A DNA stretch of 64,000 nucleotides from Hevea brasiliensis (Eukaryota; Streptophyta; Magnoliopsida; Malpighiales; Euphorbiaceae): positions 43,576,206 through 43,640,205 of the forward strand of contig NC_079504.1 of assembly GCF_030052815.1 (NCBI RefSeq). The letters run 5' to 3'. Under the pieces are notes generated by a model. It did not search any database. It was given only the letters and a program-made list of their open reading frames with translations, and was not told where the DNA came from. A program made the translations under genes and the position numbers. Below, piece after piece: positions 22,901 through 35,461 of this stretch (position 1 is the stretch's first letter; every line of letters starts with the position of its first letter).

Positions 22901-24949
22901 TATTAATAGTATGCTCTAGAGCATAACTTGTAATTTATATCTTATAAATATTAATTCCCATTTAATGGCACATATATCTTTTCTTTTAATTTAAATTATT
23001 TAAATTTAATTGAAAATATCCTTTAAAAGCTTGTTAGATGTTCCATTTTTAAGGTGTTAAGAACAAGAGTGATAGAATAATCTAGTACAAGTGCTATAAA
23101 TTTTGGCTTATAGTCAAGGATACCTCATTGGATATGATTTATCCGTATACATTATTACCTCTATTTGTTTCCATGGATTAGTATAAGGTATTAATAAGAT
23201 GGAATGGTAAGTCTCATGCCATATAACAAATGTGGTGAGCACTTATAAGATAAGTAGGCTAAACCAATGACATTAAGATGATATGTACATAGAGTTTACT
23301 ATTGTCAATACATTATCATCTAGATCATAATAGTGCATATAATCTCTTAACCTGAGATGACACGGTTATCTTGTATATAGGGTGGTTTGAGTTTGATACT
23401 GTTTACATACTTGTACTAGGTATGAGTATAGGGCCTATGTTGGCTCCGACTAGTTATATATGGCAATAGGTGCTTTGTCAAAATAGAATCCATTGCCTTA
23501 AGTAAATAGGGATGAAATCCCATGTCTATCTTAATTGCTCTTGATGAATAACGTTCCTAGCCAGGACAGATAGACTTATTCAGAAAAGTGTTTCTGATTG
23601 AAAAGTCTTATTAATAAAGAATTGGAATTAAGATGAGGACATATAATTCTAAGCAATTAGGGTTTGACATGAGCCATGAACCTAGCTAGAATTGGGATTT
23701 TGTAACGGAGAGATATTAGTGCATGGAATTTATGATCAAGGTTCGTGAGTTAAGTATAAATTAATTCATCACTAGTTGGATAGTCATGGTAAACTATGCT
23801 AGTTGTTAACTATGATTTATGAGAACTAAGAGTGATAAGAAAATTTCACTCTAAGTATGAAATAGTTCCAATAATACTAAAGAGTTAATATTATTTTCAT
23901 TGCCAATTAGTAATGAACCTAGAAAGTCACGCACAATAAAAATAACATGATCAAAACATAATTAATTAAATGATTTAATTAATTAATTAAATTAATATTT
24001 TTTTTGGTTTGCAATTAGATTTCAAAGTCTCTAGCATGATTTGAAACTAAATTCATCAATGGAAGCATTCAAGTTAATGTTTAAAGTATTTAAATATAAA
24101 CTTGATTAATTAATTTGTAAGATAAGAGATTTTATTTTGGTTAAAATGGCTTAACAAGTCATGAGAGAGAAAAATTAATAGTTAATTAGTGTTTTCCATA
24201 ATACAAATTAATTAGTGTTTTAATTCTCTAATTTATGCTAATTTGACAAGTGACCAAATCAAATTAAAAAATACATCTAATTGGTGAATTAGATGTGGAC
24301 ACTAGTACAGTAGGTAATCATTAATGGTAAACCACTAATTGACTTTAAGAGGAATTAAAAATCTCTAATGATTAAAGATTGGAAGATTAAGTGGGTTAAT
24401 CTTTCTCTTCTTTTATAATTTTTCTCCCAAGCCAATTTTCTCATCTCTTCTTCCTTGTCATTAATTCAAAAGACATTTGAAGTTGTTACTCTTGAATTAA
24501 AGGTAGAGAAATTATTTCTTTATACTCCCATAAGCTTAAAACCAAGAAAAACCTTAAATTTTATCTTTGTGGAAGCTTGATCAAGACAAATAGAGGAAGC
24601 ACAAAGGAGTTTTGGTTGAAAATTAGTGTTTTGGTTGAAAATTAGTGTTTTGGTCATTTTGTTGGTGTGGACGAACTAGAGGATTGACTCTTGGCAATCT
24701 AAGCTTCTCGGATTGGATGTTGAATGTGATTCTGTGCCTATACGAGTAAAGTCCTTAATTTTATTTTAATAATCTTAAGGTTTAAGCTGTCCAATGACAT
24801 ATAGGCTTTTTAGCAATTGAGTTGCAGGTGTTGTAACCTAAAATATGTGATTTTACAATAGGAAAAATAATTTGCATGTTTTATGAAACATTAGGGTTTA
24901 TATTTTTCAAAATTGCTAAGTTTGCACCCTTGGTGCTATTTTTCTTTCA
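22901..24949 (+). repeat. Copia 3' LTR
   Basis: It begins TATTAATAGTATGCTCTAGAG and ends TATTTTTCTTTCA. Its copy of the near-terminal palindrome is perfect (ATGCTCTAGAGCAT). A duplication of TTTTGGTTGAAAATTAGTG at 24608-24650 is absent from the 5' copy. The Athila integrase resumes at 24950. Confidence 0.92.
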
Positions 24950-26254
24950 CTCTGAACCCCATGGTATGCAGATATTGTTAATTATCTAGTATGCAGAGTT
25001 TTGCCACCATGCATGTCTTACCAGCAGAAGAAGAAATTCTTACATGACATAAGGGACTACATTTGGGAGGAGCCTTTGCTATACAAAAGGTGCAATGATG
25101 GCCTTATAAGAAGATGCATACTAGAGGGAGAAGTAGAAAGTGTGCTGCAGTATTGTCATTCATCACCTTGTGGAGGACACTTTAGCACCTCTAAGATAGT
25201 AGCGAAGATCTTACAAGCAAGATTCTATTAGCCAAACTTGTTCAATAATGTGATAAATTTTGTATTAATATGCTATCAGTGCCAAAAAGTAAGAAACATT
25301 TCAAGAAGGAATGAGATGCCACTCCATGAAATAATTGAAGTTGAACTATTTGACATCTAGGATATAGACTTTATAGGTCCATTCCCATCTTCATTTGGCA
25401 ATAAGTATATCCTTATTAGAATAGATTACGTATTCAAGTGGGTAGAAGCAATAGCCTCACTAACAAATGATGTAAAGGTAGTCATCAAGTTCCTCAAAAA
25501 ATACATTTTTACAAGATGTGGCACACCAAGGGCAATCATTAGTGATGGGGGAAGTCACTTCTTTAACAACCAATTTGAAGCTTTACTTAGAAAATATGGA
25601 GTGACTATCCAATGGCAACACCATACCACCCTTAAACAAGTGGACCGGTGGAGATTTCAAGTAGGAAATTGAAGAGGATCCTTGAGAAGATAGTAAACCG
25701 CTCAAGGAAGGACTGGTCCTTAAAATTGGGTGATGCACTATGGGCCTACCGCACTGCCATTAAAACACCTATTGGAACCACTCCCTTTTGCTTGGTGTAT
25801 GGAAAGTCATGCCACCTTCCTATTGAACTTGAACACAAAGTCTATTAGGCAATCCAGACCCTAAATTTCAACCTCAAGGCCGCTAGAGAAAAAAAGCTTC
25901 AACAACTTAATGAACTAGAAGAGATTAGGCAAGACGCCTATGAGAATGCAAAGATCTTCAAGGAAAGGATGAAAATCTAGCATGACAAGCATATTACATG
26001 GAAAGTAATTAAATGAATGAGACCTTATCTTGCTTTTCAACTCCAGATTGAAGCTATTCCCAAAAAAGCTAAGATCTAGGTGGTCTAGCCCCTTCAAGGT
26101 TCTGCAAGTCTTCCCACATGAAATAGTAAAAGTATAGAGTGAAACATCAAGAGCCTTCAAGGTCAATGGCTAAAGACTGAAGCCATACTTCTTAGAAGAA
26201 CCAATTGAGAAAGGAGCAACACACTCCTTTAGCAACCCACCTGCACAACATTGA
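24950..26254 (+). pseudogene. Athila integrase and pol C-terminus
   Basis: It resumes with PWYADIVNYLVCRVLPP. The integrase zinc finger spans HSSPCGGH to CYQCQK (a stop lies after QARFY). The core has [17 protein letters not shown] and [14 protein letters not shown]; after a frameshift near 25620 comes [16 protein letters not shown] with the third acidic residue. 25648-25848 continues with [19 protein letters not shown] and [15 protein letters not shown]. The tail ([10 protein letters not shown] style, broken by shifts) ends near TGA 26253. Non-functional. Confidence 0.88.
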
Positions 26255-27269
26255 GCAAAAAGGGACAATCAAGCTAACAACTATAAACAAGCACTCCTTG
26301 GGAGTCAACCCAAGACTTTAAAATTTTCCTTTAAATTAGTTTTGTTTCTATTTTCTTTAGACTTTGTCAGAATCCCAAACTTTAACCTTGAACTTTATAG
26401 GTAAAAGCAAGGAACAAAAAGGAAGAAATGGATAGAGACAAAGAGTGAAAACCACAAAAGAGGGAAATTTTCAAAATTGAGGAAATGCATCTATTGATAA
26501 TCCTTGTTACATATTTCATTCATACATTCAAAAACAAGTCAGTATGAAAACTTGAAGGGATAGGAAAAAGTATGCATCTAAAGGGCCTTGATTTTTTATC
26601 TAGGAAGTTACACGAGGTACGCCGTGTGTTGAAGCATGCACCGTGTAACCTACTGAGCATGAGATGCACACAAATTAAGCAGTCTAGTAAGTTACATGGG
26701 GTGCCCTGTGTAAGTACACATGAGCCGAGTAACCAAGGAGGGAACAAGAATGGGAGTTTTAAAGAAACATAAACTTACAGGGGGTGTCCCGTGTAGTGGT
26801 ACATGACTCGTGTAAGTTGTATGGCTAAAACAAAGAAGAAGAAATAGGGATAGAAAGTTACATAGGTCACCCCCGTGTAGTGGGTCATGACTCGTGTAAC
26901 TCGCTTAGCTTCAAAAAAAAATAAGACAGAAGATTACACGAGGAAACCTATGTAGTGACACATGGCCCCATGTAAATATTCATAGATGGAATCTAAAGAG
27001 GCACAAAAAATTTTCATGAAATTATGTGAAGACCCTTCCAACTCCTATTTAAATATGTCAATACCCCATTCCATAACATAAAAGCCTCTTCCTTTTCAAG
27101 AATCTCTCAAAAACGGCCCCCCCCCCCCTTTCCCCCTCCTTTTGATCTTTCAAATCCAAGCCCTAACCCATTCTTGATTTTCTCTCTTGGAGCCCCTCCA
27201 ATAAAAAGAGTAGCAGGAAGGATTTCCTTTTCCTCCAGGGGAAGAAATGACTCACCATCATCACCCCAA
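26255..27269 (+). other. Athila spacer with five spaced ACACGG/CCGTGT units
   Basis: A non-coding stretch between pol and the next ORF. It contains the known Athila pol-end context (ACAACTATAAACAAGC, CTCCTTGGGAGTCAACCC). At about 26606-26658, 26694-26735, 26776-26818, 26857-26902 and 26934-26976 there is a 45-55 bp module of the form GTTACACGG ... CCGTGT ... GTGTAAC. The modules are separated by unrelated 30-45 bp. A 12-C run lies near 27118-27128. Confidence 0.7.
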
Positions 27270-28520
27270 ATGCCAAGAACAAGGAAGGCATGACAAGAAG
27301 CACTCCAACCACAACAACAGCCATAACCCCAAACCTAACTAAAGTTTGCTTTGGCCTGGCATTTCAAGAATGATGGACATCATGATGTCTATGCCAGGCT
27401 AAATAATAGAAAGATCATATCCATGAAGTCTATGGACACAGCGTTGCTAGAGCAACTTGAATTTAAGGAAGAAGTGAATAGGTTCTTGGATAATATCGGG
27501 TGGATGAGGTTCGCCCAACTGCGATGCCAGACATATAGTGACACAACTTTAGAGTTTGTGGGTAGTTTTCAAGCCACTCTATGGGCCATGGATATGGGAG
27601 CTAGGGGCAGGATCGAGTTTAGACTCTTAGTGGTGGATAGAGTTATGAACATGGATGAGTTTAACTCCATTTTTTACTTCCACAGTGAGGGACTCTAGGA
27701 GATCCCTCAAAATAGACTGGAGTATGACAGTGTTTCCTTCTGGAGGATAACTGCCTCCAACACTGAGATGCACAACTCCAACCGCTTTAAGTCAATGAGG
27801 TTGGCAAACATGGCATTAAGATAGCTACACATACTTATAGCCCATACCATTATGGGATGTGGTGACAACTTTAGTGTGGTAAATGCCAATGAGTTATTCT
27901 TATTGTGGTGTATGGTAACTAGATGAAGATGCAGCACCGAATACTTCCTCTATCAGCACCTCAAAAGAATTTCTCATTAGGCCACAGATCACATAATGGT
28001 GGGAGGCCTCATCACAACACTTACCCTGCACTATGGGTTTGTGCTAGCACATGTTAGGCTGTGCCCCATCCCAAGTACCTCTTAGATTGATCAAACTATC
28101 TGTATATCCATGGGTCTATACAAAAGAGTAGGGGATGCTTACCTATTGATTGATGCATAGGGGAATGTCACTCCTCAAAGGCCAGCAGTAGAGCAAGTGG
28201 ACTCTTCCCAAGCACAGGAGTAGGCACAAAAGCAGTAGCATCAGCAGGAAGAGTTAGACCTCCTCCTTCAAGGATCACCAGACTAAGTCCCTCCATATAT
28301 ACCACCACCTGAAAACACAGTCCTTGCATACCTATAGAAGATGGAGACAACTATCAACAGCCAGATAAGGACCTTAGAGACTACTATATTAGATAGGATT
28401 AGGGCCATAGAGGACAGTCTCTAGGAGGCCCACAATAAATTGGACATGATTCATGAGAGGCAACATGAGGGGGCACCTTCCTCACCACATAAAATTTCTA
28501 GGCATAAGATAGTAGGCTAG
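27270..28520 (+). pseudogene. Post-pol (Athila ORF/env-position) protein, first copy
   Basis: A single reading frame of 416 codons from ATG 27270 (MPRTRKA) to TAG 28518-28520 with no frameshift but about 14 internal stops. It includes EEVNRFLDNIGWMRFAQL, TLEFVGSFQATLWAMDMG, VNANELFLLWCM and a C-terminal coiled-coil-like stretch (TTINSQIRTLETTILDRI). The sequence resembles the ORF found in or after pol of plant Athila elements (ATHILA ORF-1 type). I see no signal peptide or transmembrane segment, so an envelope role is not supported. The stops are mostly where Gln, Arg or Trp codons would stand. Confidence 0.65.
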
Positions 28521-30085
28521 GATATATTTTAATACATTATACAGGCTTAGGCCTTATTCTTAGTAACTAGCTAGTCTAGTAGGTTTATTTTATACAAAAC
28601 TCTACTTCTATGTTCATATCTCTTGCCTTAATACATATATGTTTCACTAATATCGAGTGTTTATTGTTTTATATTTATTTAGCCTGCATAATATGTTGCC
28701 ATTAAGGATAATGCCAAATTTGAGGTTAGGGGTGCATTCATGTATTGCATTTCATCTTAGCCACTTTGCATTGCTTTATTTTACCTTTACCATACTTGTG
28801 TATCAAAATCCAAAAAAATTTTAATTTTTGAACTTTTTCAAAAATTTTTATCTTAGAACTATAACTAAAAGCCTTAATAAGCTAATAATTGATCTCTCTT
28901 AAGAAGACGAATGGATGTAACTAGATAGGCAAAAAGATTTCAATGTATTGTTTGTGAAAATTTAATTGCCTAAGTGAAGTCAAACTAATTAAACCCCTTC
29001 ATAGTCATTAGTTTATCACATTAGACTTGTAAAATTAGGACAAATTTTTGAAATATGAACAAGCCTAATTATACCTCATTAACCCTAGAACATGTCTCTT
29101 AGACCTATTAAGGCGAAATCTTAACATATGCTTGACAAAGAGATGATTAAGGCATTCTTTATTTGTAAACTCATTATAGCCTTAGCCACCTTAAATCAAA
29201 ATTTTCACCCCTTGCAACCAATTTGAGCCTACATCTATTCTCTTATATGATTTCTTTGATAACCCATAATATTGCCCTAGCCCCTAACCTAAACACTTAT
29301 CCTACCTTAAGAGGAAGCCAAAATGCATAGGTGAAAGGTATGCCAAGTGTACAAAAAGAGAGAAAAGAAGATGGAAAAAAGAATGCAAAACTCAAAAAGA
29401 AGTACAAGTGTGTAGTAAAAAACATTAAATAATTACCCTTCTAACCCATCAAAAACAATGAGTTTGGAGGTAAGTATTAAATGGACACAAATACCAAAAG
29501 AAGAAAAACAATCAAAGAAGTCCCAAGCGAGCATTAAGCAAGCATCCTTACCACCAAAACCAAGTCATTAAGAAGAATGCTCCCCTTTTCCATGCAAAAT
29601 AAGAGAAATAAGCCTAGTCTATTTTTAACTTTTGCATAGTAGCAATCCTCATTCTTATATTCCCTAAAACCTTTTCATTGGTAGCCAAGTCGCTACCCTC
29701 TTAAAGACCCTTTGATCTTTTAAAAGGTATATGCTACATTAGTATAGATGGGAAATTGAGGTATGCCTATAGGGTTGAAGATATATCACCTCATTTCATC
29801 ACAATCATTCATAATAGAGACAATTTGAGGTAAGCGAGTGTTTCTCAAATCTATCCTAGTAAAACAAGTTATTTGTGAAACTCCTTGAAGGGAGGGAAAT
29901 TCTAACAAGCAAACATTGATCTCTCTATACCTTGAAGGTAGGGAAATTAGTATGAGCCTGGTGAGAGTTCAATTATATGCAAAATAAGTTTTTAGTTATG
30001 TTTCTAGGAAAAATCAAGTACCCTAATTAATTTTCAAAGTTTTGTTTTACTTGAGAATAAGTAAAAGTTTGAGTTTGAGGGTATT
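28521..30085 (+). other. Athila non-coding spacer before LTR
   Basis: No ORF is recognisable. Landmarks are ATGCCAAATTTGAGGTTAGG at about 28709 (a degenerate internal polypurine stretch), an A-rich run around 29340-29400, and the polypurine-like GTTTGAGTTTGAGGG at 30067-30081 just before the LTR. The same order recurs at 33861-35461. Confidence 0.6.
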
Positions 30086-31572
30086 TCATACCCTTGTATC
30101 ATATAGTTATTTTAAGATACTTTTGCATTACATTTCATAGAATTTAAGTAACTAATTGCATGTATTTTACTTAAGATCATTAGTTTTTATTGGTTTTGTT
30201 AATCTTTGCTTAATTTCATGTATTTTGTATCTTTTTAGGTGTTTTAATGAAGATTCAAGGCATAGAAGTTTATTAGACAGGTCTAGAAGTTAGGAAAAGC
30301 AAGAAAGCCTACTGCACAACATTACACAGGTTGTGTAATCATGGACCAAGCCGCATGTAACCATTTGGCCATCGAAACTTGAAGAAAAATGTAAGGACCA
30401 TAGTATAATAGTCGTGTGGTTTACCCTATGTAACTCACCAGACCTTGTGTAATCTTCTGTCTTCCCCAAAATATGAAGCTTGAACGTGTCTAAAAACTTA
30501 AATGCCATATAGGCCATGTACCTTGCACCAGACAGACTTCTATTTCGACCTGGATTCTCCTACACTCATTTGAAATAGACTTTTAAGGCTTTTGGGACTC
30601 TAAAACATGACTTTTAAGCACCTGATATAAAAATTAGAAGACTAAAATAGGCAGAGGAGTACAAAGAGTTTGCTTTACTTTCAAACCCTAGTTTTCTAAG
30701 CAATTTGGAGAGAATATGCATCATAGCTCTAGGAGAAGGACTCTCAACTAAAGTTCCACAAGTTCAATATTGTAGATCTTTATTCTAGGTTCTTTTGTTT
30801 TATTTCTCTAGATTATCTTATGCTCTTTTATTTTAATTTCATTATGTTTGTTAAACTCACCATGAGTTAGTAGTTTGTTTAATTCTAGGATTAGGAGAGT
30901 AGCACTTTAAATTTTTTTATGTATATATATTAAAGTTATTTAATGGATTTAAGTTTTATTCTTTGATTCAATAGTCTGTGTTCTTAATGCATGCTATGTA
31001 TTGATATTCACTTATTCATGATATAAGATATTAATTAAATAACTGAAAGGTAAAGATTAGTATTGGAAATTAGGATTTTAAACCTAGGAAATCTGACCTA
31101 GAGATAGGCTAAAATCCTTTATGGAATCCCATAATTAATTAGAGAGCTAAAAGGGTTTTAATTAAGATTGATCATTATGAAAGTAGGGTTTAGGTTAATT
31201 AAAATACAACTTAGATGCCTTGATGGAGGACTTAAAATATTTTAGGATTAATTTCCATCAAAGTAACAATTATCAATCTGTTAAATAGGTAAGGTTAAGT
31301 CCATAACAAGGTTGAAGTGTGAAATCTTAATTCTAGAATTGCTTTAGTTAATTGATTTCTAAATCTAATTTTATTACTTTATCTTCTTTTATTTTCATGT
31401 CTTTAGCTAGTTTAAATTTAAATCTCGTAACATATTTGATAGTCTAAACAATCAAAATTATTGTCTAGCGTGGTACTTATGCTTACAAATTCCTCGTAGG
31501 AATGATACTCTACTCATTACTATATTATTTGTTAACGATTTGTGCACTTATGAGATTGTAAACTAGCAAACA
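30086..31572 (+). repeat. Athila LTR, first copy
   Basis: It starts at about TCATACCCTTGTATCATATAG after the polypurine tract and ends CTAGCAAACA. It aligns along its length with 35462-36929: TATTTTAAGATAC near the start, ACCATGAGTTAGTAGTTTG in the middle, TTAACGATTTGTGCACTT at the end. The LTRs are much diverged, roughly three quarters identical by eye. The start is uncertain by a few bases because the canonical TG is not visible. Confidence 0.75.
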
Positions 31573-32640
31573 CGAACCTATTGAGAAAGGAGCTACACAC
31601 TCCTTTACCGATCTACCTACCCCTTAATAAACCAACAATACAGTCAAGCTAAAGACTATAAACAAGTGCTCCTTGGGAGGCAATCCAAGTTTTAAAGCTT
31701 TAATTTTTTTTTCCTTTTCTTTTGCATTTCTTCTCTTTTCTTTTACTACATACCCCTAACCAAGCTCTAACTTTGAATTATTTCAGGAGAAGAGAGAAGC
31801 AGCAAGTATCTGAAAAAATAAAAAGGATTAACTGGAATAAGGGAACAAAACCATGCAAGAGAAGTACATTTTAATCAAAGAAGTTTCCTTACTTGCTAAT
31901 TATATACTACATTGATATACTTAGAACTGAATTAGCATAGGGATGAAAGTTGAATAGGTTATCATTATGCATCTAAAGTGCTATTTTATGGAGTTTTCAG
32001 TAGTTAGGTAGTGAAACACAACCTAATGTACTAGAGGGACTGAGAAAAGCCCAAAAATTCTAAATCCAAAGAGTTACACGGGGCACCCCGTGCATTAAAG
32101 CACTTCCTGTGTAACTAGGAAAACTCAAAGTAGAAAAAGGAAAAGTACTATAGAAAGTTACATGGGGTCCCCCGTGCAAGAATGCACGCCCCGTATAACT
32201 ATAGGGTCAAAAAGCAAGTTTGAAATATGGGTCCAGAACGTTACACAGGGTGACCTGTGTAACCTTATATGGGCCATGTAATTAGTCGAGAAAAATTTAT
32301 ATATATATATATATAAAGGACAAAAAGTTACACGGGGTGACCCATGCAACATTACATGGCCTTGTGTAAAATGTCATAACCCTAATTTAAACTCACACCG
32401 TTTCGCACAAAAAATTATATCCTAACCACTAACCCCTATTTAAACACGAAAACCCTTCCCAAACCTCACAAATACACTTCTCTTTCTCCTAACACTTTCT
32501 CAAATCCCTCGACCTCATAAAACCCTCTTCCAAACCTTAAGTCCAAGAACTCAAATCTCTGTCCCATGACTCTAGCAAAAAAAAGTGGCCCACCACCCTT
32601 CCTCCTCTCATGCTAGAGACAACTCTCCCTCCCCTCCACT
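31573..32640 (+). other. Second Athila unit: pol tail and spacer with ACACGG motifs
   Basis: Immediately after the LTR come AACCTATTGAGAAAGGAGCT and the pol-end context GACTATAAACAAGTGCTCC, matching 26196-26320. No PBS, gag or pol body lies between LTR and pol tail. At 32073-32119, 32157-32203, 32241-32284 and 32329-32372 four GTTACACGG ... GTGTAAC modules recur with 82-88 bp spacing. Confidence 0.75.
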
Positions 32641-33860
32641 ATGCCTAAGAATAAGACAAGCCCATAGGGAGGAGGGAGAACAAAGAGCTTAATAACCCCC
32701 ATAACAACCACAATAATAACCCACACCACAACCACCACTAACGGCACTACCGTGCTAAAACTTTGAATTAGCTTGGCCATTCAAGGATGTAAACCATAAG
32801 GCTCTCACTCTCTAACTCTCAGTGTGTAAGATTACACCAATGAAGTATCTTAACAACAAACTTTTGGCGCAATTGGGATTACCAAAGCAAGTGGACACAT
32901 ATTTACGTAACATAGGATGGGAGTGTTTTGCCACATTATGGTTCCCTACCTACTGGGACTTTACTTTGGAGTTTCTAAGGAGTTTTTAGGCCAACTTATG
33001 GGCTATGGATAGAATTGATAGGGGAAGGATCCAATTTTGACTTTTGGGAGTGGATCAGGCATTAAACATGGATGAGTTTAATGCCATATTTGGTTTTGAT
33101 AGTGAAAACCTCCAAAAAATCCCACTCAATAGAACAGTCTATAACTACATCACTTTCTAGAGGATCATGGCGCCTAATGCACCAGAGTACCATGCCAGCC
33201 ACTCTAAATCTATAGGGCTTAGAAACCTAATGCTGCAATAGCTCATAGCCTCATGGCTCACACCATTATAGGGCAAGGAAATAGTTTGGGCATGGTGAAT
33301 GCCAATGAGTTATTCTTCCTATGGTGAATGTTACATGGGCACAGATGCAGCACTGGATACTTTCTTTACCAATGCTTTAGGAGGATCTCCCACCAAACCA
33401 CTAGGCACATAATGATTGGCGATTTCATCACTGCCATAGCGATGCACTTCAACTTCATACTTGTATATGTATGATTACGTCCTATCAGAGGAATGACTAA
33501 GATAGATGCAACCATTTAGATTTTTGTGGGCATCTGCAAGAGGGTAGGAGATTCATGCCTCCTTATGTATGAACATGGAAATGTGATACTTAAAGCACAG
33601 CCACAAGAGCAAGGCAAGTCATCAAGAGCACAGCAGTAGCCTGAGGAGTAGCAATAGCCCGAGGGACTAGACCTAGTACTCCAGGCATCACCAACATGAG
33701 TCTCACCACCTGCTGCTGATCCTGTCCTTGCATACCTACAAAAGATAGAGCCCACATTCACCTAGCGCTTTAGAGATTTAGAGAAGCACACAACAAACTC
33801 GATATGCTCCTAGAGAAACAGGAAAAGAGTGGGCCCTCCTCACCTTCAGAGACATTTTAG
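32641..33860 (+). pseudogene. Post-pol Athila protein, second copy
   Basis: From ATG 32641 (MPKNKTSP) homology to 27270-28520 can be followed: a QLGLPKQVDTYLRNIGWE-like segment, TLEFLRSF, MVNANELFFLW, CSTGYFLYQCFRRISHQTT, GICKRVGDSCLLMYEHGN, and a tail ending SPSETF and a stop. Many stops and some frameshifts. It is more decayed than the first copy and is clearly a separate copy, not a duplicate of recent origin. Confidence 0.6.
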
Positions 33861-35461
33861 ACTAGGATGACCAGATTAGGACACATTTTGGATTTTGTAT
33901 AGGCATTGGCCTTGTCAAACTTTAGTACACTTCCTCATATATATATACAAATGCTTTGCTTCTTCTATTTATTGTGCCTTATTAATTTTCATAGCTTGCA
34001 TATTATATTAGATTGCCATTGAAAATAATGTCAAGTGTGAGTTTGGGGGTGTATATGCAACTTCTTCCAATTTTTGCATTTTAGTTAATTCTTGCATTAG
34101 CATTTACATTACCTTTCGATATCTTTATTATACTTGTGTATCAAATCTCTAAAAAAAATTTGAAAATTTTTCAAACTTTCTTTAGAACTATGACTAAAAC
34201 TTCAAATAAGCAAATAGCTATTCTCTCACCGGTTAATGGATTGAATGTACCGGATAGGCTAAAAGATTTAATGACTTATTTTTGAAAAATCTATCTTCTA
34301 AGTGGAGTAAGACTCATTTAAACTAATTCATAATTATTAGTTTGTCACATCTATTTTTCAAGCTATGAGAAAATTCTTAAAATATGAACAAGCTTAGGTA
34401 TACCCCACTAATCCTAGAACAGATTTTTTTGATCTATCGAGGTGATATCCTAACATGCACTTAAGAAAGAGATGATTTAAAAATTCATTGTTATTAACCT
34501 TTTTAAAAGCCTTAGTCCCTTGTAACCAATTTGAGCCTATATTTTTACCCTCATATATTCTTTGCTAACCCACAATAATAATCTACCCCTTAGCCCAAAC
34601 ACCTATCCTAACCCTACGAGAAGGGTCAAAAGGCAAAGTAAAAAGCACATTAGGTACATATAGAGAAGAGGAAAGGAGTGAATGTAGACTTGGCACAAGT
34701 ATGCTCTATAAAAAAATAAAAAATAAAAAGAGAGAGAGAGAAAAGTGCACTTCCAAACTAGTAAAAGGAATGAATTTCGGGGGTAAGCATGAAAATGGGA
34801 CACAAAGGCATAAACAAAAGTCAAATTATGTGCAAAAGTCCCTATTAAGACACCAAAGAGAAGTACACTTGGCACTAACATTCAAAATTATAAAAAGGCT
34901 CTTTTTCTCTATTTGCAAAGAGGAAAGTCAAGATTAAGTGCGTATTGACCATTTGCAAGATGTTTTTCCTTATACTTTGCATTCCTTAAGTCCTTTTTGA
35001 TTGGCAGCCACATTTATTACCCTCTAGCCTCATTACAACCTTATAAAAGACCTGTTGATCTTTTAAAAAGTGTATACTACATTAGTGGAGATAGAAATTT
35101 GAGATATGCCTATGGGGTTAGGAATATAATCCTTCATCTTTACACAATCATTCATGATAGAGGCAATCTAAGTTAGTGATTGTTTTTTAAATCTATCTTA
35201 GAAAGACAATTTCCTTATGACTTATTAATGATCTTGTAATTGGAATGATTGATTGACATTTCATGAGGGAGATGGATTTCTAACAAGTAATCATTGATTC
35301 TTTTATGCCTTGAAGGAAAAGAATTGGAATGTAGTTGTTGAGAGTTCAATTGCATGCAAAAATTGAGTTTTTGGTTGTAATTCTAGGAAAGCAAAGAACC
35401 TTATTATGTTTTTAAGTTTTAATTTACTTGAGGACAATCAAATATTTGAATTTGGGGGTAT
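33861..35461 (+). other. Athila non-coding spacer, second copy
   Basis: It contains TGAGTTTGGGGGTGTATATG at about 34037 and the pre-LTR polypurine tract GAATTTGGGGGTA at 35448-35460. The frames at 34603-34937 are short, AT-rich and lie on opposite strands, so I do not call genes. Confidence 0.6.

Larger units (their letters stand above)
15208..24949 (+). mobile_element. Ty1/Copia element, full length but decayed
   Basis: Two LTRs of 2.03 and 2.05 kb enclose a 5.66 kb interior with PBS, gag, protease, integrase, RT and RNase H in Copia order. The flanks CTCTC (15203-15207) and CTCTG (24950-24954) look like a 5-bp target duplication with one change. The element splits the Athila pol between RNase H and integrase. 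By eye the LTRs differ at roughly a tenth of positions, so the insertion is old. Lineage within Copia is not assigned. Confidence 0.92.

Noticed and set aside
26606..26980. CRISPR-like look: short palindromic repeats separated by unlike spacers
   Set aside because: The repeats are variable, the spacing irregular, and they lie inside an Athila spacer of a plant genome. No cas genes; similar modules occur in other elements.
27270..28520. Envelope-like gene making the Athila element a retrovirus
   Set aside because: The ORF is in the env position, but I see no signal peptide, transmembrane segment or fusion motif, and its sequence resembles the Athila ORF family.
34603..34937. Membrane-protein-like frame on the - strand, and its + strand partner
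   Set aside because: AT-rich Athila spacer with opposite-strand overlaps; hydrophobicity comes from base composition.
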